From: a virus
Reading direction: 5' to 3' (one strand)
DNA: 20,482 bases
IMG/VR virus record: IMGVR_UViG_3300042934_000271
Coordinates: 1 to 20,482 of that record
Positions 1 to 5,038 of this stretch are shown piece by piece (positions within the stretch are counted from its first letter, which is position 1; each line of letters opens with the position of its first letter). The notes beneath the pieces were generated by a model that made no database searches, was not told the DNA's origin, and saw only the letters and a program-made list of their open reading frames with translations. Both the position numbers and the translations under genes were made by a program.

Positions 1-22
1 GGGTAAGAGTCCGCACAAACTT
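1..22. repeat. Left inverted terminal repeat
   Basis: The first 22 bases are the exact reverse complement of the last 22 bases, and the match breaks at base 23. The 5' end reads GGG. Short inverted terminal repeats with a terminal mono- or di-nucleotide repeat are typical of genomes replicated by protein priming, where the terminal protein is linked to the 5' nucleotide. A direct repeat CGCACAAA occurs at 12-19 and again at 32-39, so only the first copy lies inside the repeat. Together with the polymerase gene at 2174-3979 this marks the left replication origin. Confidence 0.95.
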
Positions 23-69
23 TGTAGGTTTCGCACAAAAACATCCGAAAATTTTGTCGCATTTCTACA

Positions 70-105
70 TAGACAGATTTCGCTTCGTGCGTTATAATGC
101 GGATC
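70..105 (+). promoter_or_regulatory. Left-end promoter, near consensus
   Basis: A -35 box TAGACA (70-75) is followed after 17 bp by a perfect -10 box TATAAT (93-98), which puts the start of transcription near 105. It reads rightward into the structured leader and the 744 gene. It is the best housekeeping-sigma match in the window and would serve expression immediately after infection. Confidence 0.75.
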
Positions 106-743
106 AATAAGTAATGTTACCGGTAACATACCGCCTGGTCGGTTTATTACTGACCGATCGTTCAGGTGGTTGGATAGTGCAGCTATCCAATTGGAGGTCT
201 GATACAGTGGATTTTGTAGCTCTCGGTAGTAGCGATGTTCGGCGGGGTTCTGTAGAGTTACATATGTAAGCGGGGCGAGAAACAAGCAGCCCGGCAATAA
301 TTCAATTAATGGTGTTGGCCTAGGACTAGGTAATAACTTCCGCCGCCGGTCAGAGAGTTCTGCGGGCGCTGTAGCCAACACCTAATAAAAGTTAATACTT
401 ACAATTGAATATCCCGATTTCGCTGTGAGAGAATTGCAAATCAGTGAAGGTGGTGCGACTCCACTAATCAGTGCTCGGGCAGTTTGACTCTCTGTGGAAC
501 GAGTTAAGGTTGAGCGGATGAAATAGTTCCACGCTGGCCGAAATGCTCAAATTAATGGCTGGTTCAAGGCTCCGTAGTGGTGTCGGATTAAAGTGGCGGT
601 GCAGGTTTAGCCCTGGGTTCGCGTTACACCTTGACAGTGCAGAAATGAGAGTGGGCAAACGTAACGGCATTCCCTCCCGAATAGGTGCATGTGCGTTGTG
701 GCTCACACAGAAAATCCGTAATCGGGCAAACAAAGGAAAACAA
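105..743 (+). ncRNA. Structured left-end leader RNA (pRNA-like candidate)
   Basis: About 640 bases without a convincing normal-size gene. Three hairpins abut directly. The first, 114-129, is a perfect 16-bp palindrome. In the second, 130-137 pairs with 163-170 and encloses 138-143 pairing with 149-154. In the third, 171-177 pairs with 183-189. A second domain has 300-307 pairing with 403-410 and 311-319 with 374-382. The latter pair encloses two smaller hairpins (319-330 and about 341-367), so it looks like a three-way junction. A further stem pairs 494-500 with 526-532. phi29 encodes its packaging RNA at the left genome end, and this genome has a gp16-type packaging ATPase, so one of these domains may be a pRNA analogue. 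That is inference; a long regulatory 5' UTR is the alternative. No terminator ends a short transcript here. Confidence 0.45.
207..269 (+). CDS. Possible 20-aa leader peptide
   Basis: A GTG codon at 207 lies 8 bases after a perfect Shine-Dalgarno GGAGGT (193-198) and opens a 20-codon frame ending in TAA at 267-269. The ribosome site follows the hairpin 171-189 by three bases. The peptide (VDFVALGSSD followed by VRRGSVELHM) has no recognisable family. It could be a leader peptide that couples translation to folding of the downstream RNA domain at 300-410. It could also be chance, but this is the strongest ribosome-binding site in the left non-coding region. Confidence 0.3.
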   Translation: MDFVALGSSDVRRGSVELHM

Positions 744-1169
744 ATGACTGATGCAGTCGCAACCGTTCAGAACTCGGGCCAGCAGCAGCTTGCCAACGTC
801 ACCGAGGGATCGGGTTTCTACTCGTCCCTGGCGATGAACACTTCGGCTGAAAAGCTGGCAGTCCTCCGGGCTGTCAACAACTCCACTCCGCTTCTGGATG
901 CCGTTGGCACTCAGATTGCTATCAAGGACGTGGTTCTTCAGACCGCCACGTTCGTCAACGAAGAGACTGGCGCGATTGAGGATGCCGTTCGCGCAACCCT
1001 CATCGACCCGGACGGCAACGCTTTCCACGCTGCGTCTAAGGGTGTTGCCCTGTCGCTCCGTCAGGCGTTCAACATTCTCGGCCAGCCGGGTACGTGGGAA
1101 GAGCCTCTTCTCGTCACGGTCCGTGAGGGTCGTGTCGGCAAGAACCGCTTCCTGACTCTCGACTTCTGA
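744..1169 (+). CDS. Probable phage ssDNA-binding protein
   Basis: 141 aa. The ATG at 744 is preceded by AAAGGA (734-739). The frame is open upstream to 543, but that part lies in the structured leader and has no ribosome site. The protein resembles small OB-fold ssDNA-binding proteins of phages. Hallmarks are a segment with NEETGAIEDAVRATLIDPDG (about residues 72-91), then an aliphatic SKGVALSLRQ stretch, and a basic, aromatic end VGKNRFLTLDF. Being first in the replication block, ahead of terminal protein and polymerase, matches the position of phi29 gp5 (SSB), which coats the strand displaced in protein-primed replication. It has its own promoter-leader and terminator, consistent with high-level expression. 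The family assignment is from remembered pattern similarity, not a search. Confidence 0.6.
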   Translation: MTDAVATVQNSGQQQLANVTEGSGFYSSLAMNTSAEKLAVLRAVNNSTPLLDAVGTQIAIKDVVLQTATFVNEETGAIEDAVRATLIDPDGNAFHAASKGVALSLRQAFNILGQPGTWEEPLLVTVREGRVGKNRFLTLDF

Positions 1170-1195
1170 GATTCAACATATAATTTAATACCCGG

Positions 1196-1230
1196 AAAAG
1201 GGCCAGTCATTAAATTGGCTGGCCCTTTTT
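1196..1230 (+). terminator. Rho-independent terminator after the SSB gene
   Basis: An 11-bp stem (1196-1206 with 1219-1229) closes a 12-nt loop and ends in a run of five T. It lies 26 bases after the 744-1169 stop. It separates the abundant SSB transcript from the terminal protein and polymerase genes, which would then be reached only by read-through. Confidence 0.85.
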
Positions 1231-1255
1231 GGGCTCTATAGAAAGGTTGCAGCCC

Positions 1256-1447
1256 GTGGATGAAATTTTCTTTGTCGTTACAGGCAAGATTAACACCGTA
1301 ACAATTGCTCGCAGATGTGGCGAGAAGAATTGTATTGCTCTACATCATTTTACAGAAGTTGATGATGCCGATGTTGCGAAGCAGGTTGTTGATGCACTAA
1401 ACGCATCAAATTACGCTCGCACAATTTCTGCTAGACTGTCAGCATGA
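1256..1447 (+). CDS. Small unknown protein, 63 aa
   Basis: I chose the GTG at 1256 because GAAAGG (1241-1246) stands 9 bases before it; upstream TTG codons in the same frame lie in or against the terminator. The product is a small soluble protein with an early beta-type stretch (EIFFVVTGKINTVTI), a Cys pair (R-R-C-G-E-K-N-C around residues 21-27) and a helical C-terminal half. No family recognised. Its stop overlaps the ATG of the terminal-protein candidate (ATGA at 1444), so the two are translationally coupled. The position suggests a replication accessory role, comparable to the small early genes near phi29 gp4/gp5, but nothing in the sequence proves this. Confidence 0.7.
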   Translation: MDEIFFVVTGKINTVTIARRCGEKNCIALHHFTEVDDADVAKQVVDALNASNYARTISARLSA

Positions 1448-2250
1448 GTGAGGCTGCACGGCTCAGAGCCGAACTAAAGAAAAAGCGTCAAGCCGTTTCC
1501 AACAAGATCAATCGCATCCAGAAAACAACAGGCGCAAAGGTGAGTGGATCGGAATTCGATCCCCGCCGAAAGTCTGGCGTAGAGAACACCTACAACGTTC
1601 GCCAGCTTCGCACACACATTGCACAGTTGAACGAATTCATGCAGCGCGGCAATCAGTTCGTAGCCGGTAGCAGGGGTGCACCCATCCCGCGCACACTGTT
1701 TGCCACGTATAAGCGCCTAGAGGGCTATTACGAGCAGGCTCGCGTGCAACATGATAAGAGTGTGTCTGACGTTGTGACGCCGAGTGGGTTGACGGTGGCA
1801 CAGAATAAGGCGATGGTTCCCCAGTCCTCGGGCAGTTCTGTGTATGGTCCGTACCGGGAGTTTGACAGGGAACCGTCAGACATTAAGAATGCCGGTGCTC
1901 TTAAGACTCTTATCGCAGATATGCGTAAGCGTTCAAAGGCCAACTACCTAGATCGTAAGATCAGTGAAGGTAGAGAGAACATTGAAAAGGTTCTCACCAT
2001 TCTCGGGGATCAGGAAAACCTAGAGCGCATCGATAAAATGTCAGACTATCAGTTTGACATTTTCTGGTTCGGTAATCCTGGCGTAGTAGAATCAATCTTT
2101 ATGCACTACGGTATTGAGAAGCAGCGCGCTGCCGGTACACGTAAAGAACAGTGGCAGGATAAGGTGGTTGAAAGTGCCGCAAACGAGCTTGGACCAGTTT
2201 TGGACGACATTGCCGCAAACGTTCCACGAGATCGTCCCGGCAAGAGGTAA
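1444..2250 (+). CDS. Terminal protein (replication primer) candidate
   Basis: 268 aa, against 266 aa for phi29 gp3, and directly upstream of the protein-primed DNA polymerase as in phi29. The N-terminus is strongly basic and helical (RAELKKKRQAVSNKINRIQK, residues 7-26), like the DNA-binding N-domain of terminal proteins. The C-terminal part is mixed and acidic, where the intermediate and priming domains would lie. The 5' GGG genome ends imply that the first nucleotide linked is dGMP. The priming residue would be a Ser, Thr or Tyr in the C-terminal half; I cannot name it. Sequence identity to known terminal proteins is low, as is usual, so the call rests on position, size and charge. It overlaps its upstream neighbour by 4 bases and the polymerase gene by about 77. 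Confidence 0.75.
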   Translation: MSEAARLRAELKKKRQAVSNKINRIQKTTGAKVSGSEFDPRRKSGVENTYNVRQLRTHIAQLNEFMQRGNQFVAGSRGAPIPRTLFATYKRLEGYYEQARVQHDKSVSDVVTPSGLTVAQNKAMVPQSSGSSVYGPYREFDREPSDIKNAGALKTLIADMRKRSKANYLDRKISEGRENIEKVLTILGDQENLERIDKMSDYQFDIFWFGNPGVVESIFMHYGIEKQRAAGTRKEQWQDKVVESAANELGPVLDDIAANVPRDRPGKR

Positions 2251-3979
2251 AAAGGCAAGGGTTAGAAACGGTGTCAAAGACGCGCGCGTCGATTTCTGTG
2301 CAGATTTCGAGACTACGACTGACCCGGCAGATTGTCGTGTATGGGCGTGGGGACTATCGGCGGTACAGAATCCTGGCTATGAATCCGTGGAAGTTGGCAC
2401 GGAGATATCGTCTTTCATTGAGCGTATTTCGAGACAGAACGGGACATGCTACTTCCACAATCTCAAATTCGATGGTCATTTTATTCTATATTGGCTTTTG
2501 ACTAATGGCTACACTCATATCGAAGACGACGATCTATTCGAGAATGGCACCTTTAAAACCCTTATCTCGGATATGGGCATGTTTTATTCAATTACAGTAC
2601 GGTGGAAAACTGGTCACAGTACAGAGTTTCGGGATTCGCTTAAGAAACTCCCTATGGGTGTTCGCAGAATTGCAACGAGTTTCAAGCTGGAAATGTCCAA
2701 AGGTGATATTGACTATGAAGCGTATCGCGCTCCCGGCCACAAGCTCACCCCAGATGAAGAGGACTATCTACGACGGGACGTAAGCATCATTGCTCAGGCA
2801 ATGAAAACCGTTATTGATAGCGGGATGAAGAAACTCACTGTTGCCAGTGACGCCATGAATGAGTTTAAGCAACTCAATGGTATGGACTACTTCTCAAAGA
2901 TGTTCCCAGTTCTCCATGACGATATGGACAGGGAAATCCGCAGGGCTTACCGTGGCGGTTTCACATATGCCGACCCTAGGTTCAGCGGCAAGGTTAACGG
3001 CTCGGGCGTTGTTCTCGATGTGAACAGTCTCTACCCATCGGTGATGAAGAATTATCCCATCCCCTACGGCATCCCACTCTTCAAAAAGGGTGAAGTGCTG
3101 CCCACCGATGATCGGCCTCTTACTATTTTTAGTATCACGTTTACTGCCAAGCTGAAGCCTGGGCACATTCCGTGCATTCAGATCAAGGGTAGTAATCGGT
3201 TTGTTGGTACCGAGTATCTACGTGAGATTACAGAGCCCACTACTCTTATGGTGAGTAACGTTGACTGGGATTTGTATAACGATCACTACGATATTGAAGT
3301 GTTGGCTTACGGTGGCGGGTGGCGCTTCCGAGCTATTAAAGGCATGTTTGATTCGTATATTGATAAGTGGTCCGAAATCAAGGCTAATGAAACGGGTGGT
3401 AAGCGTGAAATTGCAAAGCTACATCTTAATAGTCTGTATGGTAAGTTTGCAAGTAATCCCAATGTCACATCCAAGATTCCAATTCTCGAAGATGGAAAGG
3501 TACGGCTCAAGCGCGGCAACCCGGAGACTCGTCCTCCCGTTTACACGGCGGCGGGTGTTTTCATTACTGCTTACGCACGAGACATTACTATTAGAGCAGC
3601 GCAAGCCAACTACGAAAGCTTTGCGTATGCGGATACTGACTCACTGCATCTACTTCAAGATTCGGCTCCCGAATCGTTGGAAATCCATCCTAGTAAACTA
3701 GGTGCATGGAAATTTGAGTACGCCTTTCACAACGCTTATTACATTCGTCCTAAGGCGTATCTTGAATTGAAACATTATGAAATGAAGAACGATGAGCGTG
3801 ACTACTCATGTGACGGTGAGTATGAGAACCGGATTGCAGGTCTGCCTGTAGACGTTTCCAAACAACTCACTTTTGATGATCTTGTAGAGGGAAAGATTTT
3901 GCATGGCAAGCTCAACCCACAGATCGTCCCCGGTGGCGTGGTTCTGCGAGATGTGCCTTTCGAGTTGAAACTTTCTTAG
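2174..3979 (+). CDS. Protein-primed family B DNA polymerase
   Basis: Clear homologue of phi29 gp2 (575 aa). Numbered from the GTG at 2174 (601 aa), Exo I is DFETTTD at 44. Exo II YFHNLKFDG is near 93, and Exo III YLRRD is near 198. Motif A DVNSLYP is at 282, motif B KLHLNSLYGKF at 415, motif C YADTDS near 485 and the KAY form of KxY at 527. The C-terminus VPGGVV also matches. All catalytic Asp/Glu residues are present, so both exonuclease and polymerase should work. phi29-type polymerases prime from the terminal protein, displace strands and are highly processive. The start is uncertain: no ATG, GTG or TTG lies close to Exo I in this frame. GTG 2174 has the best ribosome site (AAGGTGG, 2161-2167), while TTG 2189 and TTG 2210 are weaker. 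Confidence 0.97.
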   Translation: MPQTSLDQFWTTLPQTFHEIVPARGKKARVRNGVKDARVDFCADFETTTDPADCRVWAWGLSAVQNPGYESVEVGTEISSFIERISRQNGTCYFHNLKFDGHFILYWLLTNGYTHIEDDDLFENGTFKTLISDMGMFYSITVRWKTGHSTEFRDSLKKLPMGVRRIATSFKLEMSKGDIDYEAYRAPGHKLTPDEEDYLRRDVSIIAQAMKTVIDSGMKKLTVASDAMNEFKQLNGMDYFSKMFPVLHDDMDREIRRAYRGGFTYADPRFSGKVNGSGVVLDVNSLYPSVMKNYPIPYGIPLFKKGEVLPTDDRPLTIFSITFTAKLKPGHIPCIQIKGSNRFVGTEYLREITEPTTLMVSNVDWDLYNDHYDIEVLAYGGGWRFRAIKGMFDSYIDKWSEIKANETGGKREIAKLHLNSLYGKFASNPNVTSKIPILEDGKVRLKRGNPETRPPVYTAAGVFITAYARDITIRAAQANYESFAYADTDSLHLLQDSAPESLEIHPSKLGAWKFEYAFHNAYYIRPKAYLELKHYEMKNDERDYSCDGEYENRIAGLPVDVSKQLTFDDLVEGKILHGKLNPQIVPGGVVLRDVPFELKLS

Positions 3980-3987
3980 ATTGGGTG

Positions 3988-4022
3988 TTGACACGGGTCT
4001 AACGTGTGGTAGTGTTCTATAC
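3988..4022 (+). promoter_or_regulatory. Promoter of the 4091 gene with internal inverted repeat
   Basis: TTGACA (3988-3993), a 16-bp spacer and TAGTGT (4010-4015) give a predicted start near 4022. An inverted repeat ACACG/CGTGT (3991-3995 and 4003-4007) overlaps the -35 box and the spacer and could be an operator. It lies between the polymerase stop and the 4091 gene, where no terminator is seen, so it probably supplies extra transcription of that gene. Confidence 0.65.
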
Positions 4023-4026
4023 ATAC

Positions 4027-4055
4027 GAGGGGAGCTACACAAGCTAGCTCCCCTC
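4027..4055 (+). ncRNA. 5' hairpin of the 4091 transcript
   Basis: A 10-bp perfect stem (4027-4036 with 4046-4055) and a 9-nt loop begin about five bases after the predicted start of transcription. No T run follows, so it is unlikely to be a terminator; a 5' stabilising hairpin is more plausible. Its GAGGGGAG arm is repeated in the terminator stem at 4642. Confidence 0.5.
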
Positions 4056-4090
4056 CCCCAATCCCTAATCGGGCAACGAAAGGCAAGATC

Positions 4091-4489
4091 ATGGCAAAGG
4101 CAGACGAGCAGGTTCAGGCAGCCGACGTGCAGGACGACGAAATCGTCTTTGGTACGTGGAAGAGTGCCGAGAAGGCAAACCCCTACACGGATATCGTCAA
4201 GCAGCTTGCAGAGGCACCCGCTGACGAGAACGGTGATGACCCGTCGGTGACGATCAAGGTCAACGCTAAGGAAGCTGCCAATCGTCAGCTTCTCTTCCAG
4301 AAGGCAGCGAACGCTATCGGCAAGACGGCTCGCCTGCGTCACACCGACGCGAGCGGTTCTGCCGTGATCGGCCAGACGGCGAAGGGTCGTGACATTCGTG
4401 AGGGTGTCATCAAGTTCACCTTCACGCTGTCGCAGAAGCACAGCCAGCGTCGCGGCAAGGGTGAGAACGAGACTCCCGCTGCCGAGTAA
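4091..4489 (+). CDS. Unknown 132-aa protein, probably abundant
   Basis: The ATG at 4091 follows GAAAGG (4078-4083) by 7 bases. I do not recognise the family. The N-terminal third is acidic (E/D-rich, with DDEIVFGTWKSAEKANPY). The middle is helical and Ala/Lys-rich (KEAANRQLLFQKAANAIGKT). The C-terminal part alternates basic and hydrophobic residues and ends in a Lys/Arg-rich tail before an acidic last segment. A small charged protein with its own promoter, a 5' hairpin and a strong terminator suggests a highly expressed nucleic-acid-binding protein. It could be functionally comparable to phi29 p6, but there is no sequence evidence for that. Its codons are more uniform and G/C-ending than those of the polymerase, as for the SSB gene, supporting high expression. 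Confidence 0.85.
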   Translation: MAKADEQVQAADVQDDEIVFGTWKSAEKANPYTDIVKQLAEAPADENGDDPSVTIKVNAKEAANRQLLFQKAANAIGKTARLRHTDASGSAVIGQTAKGRDIREGVIKFTFTLSQKHSQRRGKGENETPAAE

Positions 4490-4500
4490 TTCAATAAACC

Positions 4501-4640
4501 AATCGGGCAGTTCGGCCTCACGTATGTGTGTGCTGACCGGATTTGGGCAACGCAGACTACCCACCAATCGCACACGTTGGCTCGTGGGTGTGGTAGCCTG
4601 GGGCTGCAACCTGCTGAGTTAGCTCACCGGATGCCCGATT
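4501..4640 (+). ncRNA. Branched RNA element between the 4091 gene and its terminator
   Basis: The ends of this 140-base non-coding stretch are perfectly complementary over 9 bases (4501-4509 with 4632-4640). Inside, TTCGG/CCGGA forms a small stem near 4511-4541. A 9-bp stem with one bulged base closes at 4557-4596 (CTACC..GGTAG) and contains CACG/CGTG. TGAG/CTCA makes a short hairpin near 4614-4625. The result is a closed multi-branch junction directly stacked on the terminator hairpin. There is no T-loop or CCA-type end, so it is not a tRNA. It could be a stable phage RNA processed from the 3' end of the transcript, or a protein-binding site. Confidence 0.45.
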
Positions 4641-4641
4641 A

Positions 4642-4678
4642 GAGGGGAGGGTCTATCATGGCCCTCCCCTCGCTTTTT
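4642..4678 (+). terminator. Strong Rho-independent terminator
   Basis: A perfect 10-bp G/C-rich stem (4642-4651 with 4662-4671) is followed by GC and five T (4674-4678). It ends the 4091 transcript. No separate promoter is evident between it and the scaffold gene at 4704, so structural genes seem to depend on read-through or antitermination. Confidence 0.9.
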
Positions 4679-4703
4679 GTTAACACAGATCGGGAGAGTT
4701 CTC

Positions 4704-5030
4704 ATGAGCAAGTTTGATGATTTTATTAACAGTCTTGACGATCAGGCAGAGCTTGATGTCACCGAAGTTGTTGCCAATTTGGCAAAGCTTCACACCGAGG
4801 AAATCAGTACGAGCACCGCAAAGATCAACAGTATGCAGACAACCTTGTCTGAGCGTGATAAGGCCATTGCCGAAAGGGATGCCGAAATCAGTAGGGCTAA
4901 GGCTGCAAACTGGGATTTGGTGAATCAGATTCCTACCAATACGCCAGAGGCAGACGCTCAGGCAAGAAACGATGCAGACGGATTGCCTGACGCATCACGT
5001 ATTACCCTCGATGATGTATTTGAGAAGTAA
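4704..5030 (+). CDS. Scaffolding protein (phi29 gp7-like)
   Basis: 108 aa. The ATG at 4704 follows GGGAGAG (4691-4697); an upstream in-frame start near 4677 lies in the terminator and is rejected. The protein is acidic and helical with a coiled-coil centre (about residues 30-75, with heptad-like SERDKAIAERDAEISRAKAA). Its C-terminus SRITLDDVFEK resembles the end of phi29 gp7 (98 aa), which carries a similar T-I-T-I-E-D-L-E pattern. phi29 gp7 dimers guide prohead assembly around the connector and then leave the shell. Position directly upstream of the capsid gene, 8 bases apart, is the phi29 arrangement. The call is based on size, coiled coil, C-terminal pattern and position. Confidence 0.87.
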   Translation: MSKFDDFINSLDDQAELDVTEVVANLAKLHTEEISTSTAKINSMQTTLSERDKAIAERDAEISRAKAANWDLVNQIPTNTPEADAQARNDADGLPDASRITLDDVFEK

Positions 5031-5038
5031 GGAATAAA

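Noticed and set aside
543-743. N-terminal extension of the SSB gene (67 extra codons)
   Set aside because: No ribosome site at 543; the segment overlaps structured leader RNA and has no protein-like pattern, while AAAGGA stands correctly before ATG 744.
1179-1184. TATAAT after the SSB gene as a promoter for the terminal-protein operon
   Set aside because: No -35 box at 16-18 bp, and the terminator at 1196 would stop the transcript at once.
2271-2501. 76-aa frame beginning at GTG 2271 with a good ribosome site
   Set aside because: It lies inside the polymerase gene in another frame, and the polymerase frame is plainly the conserved one. Kept only as a clue to a possible frameshift or sequence error.
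4027-4055. Hairpin as a terminator of the polymerase transcript
   Set aside because: No T run follows and it begins just after the start point of a promoter; a 5' hairpin is the better reading.
3806-4609. Long reverse-strand frame (267 codons) opposite the polymerase end and the 4091 gene
   Set aside because: Its translation has no family resemblance and it crosses a promoter and two RNA structures on the other strand; it is a mirror of codon bias.
4557-4640. tRNA-like stretch (TGGTAGCCTGGGGCTGCAAC)
   Set aside because: It looks like a D-arm but has no T-loop consensus, no acceptor stem and no CCA context; the bases fit the branched RNA better.
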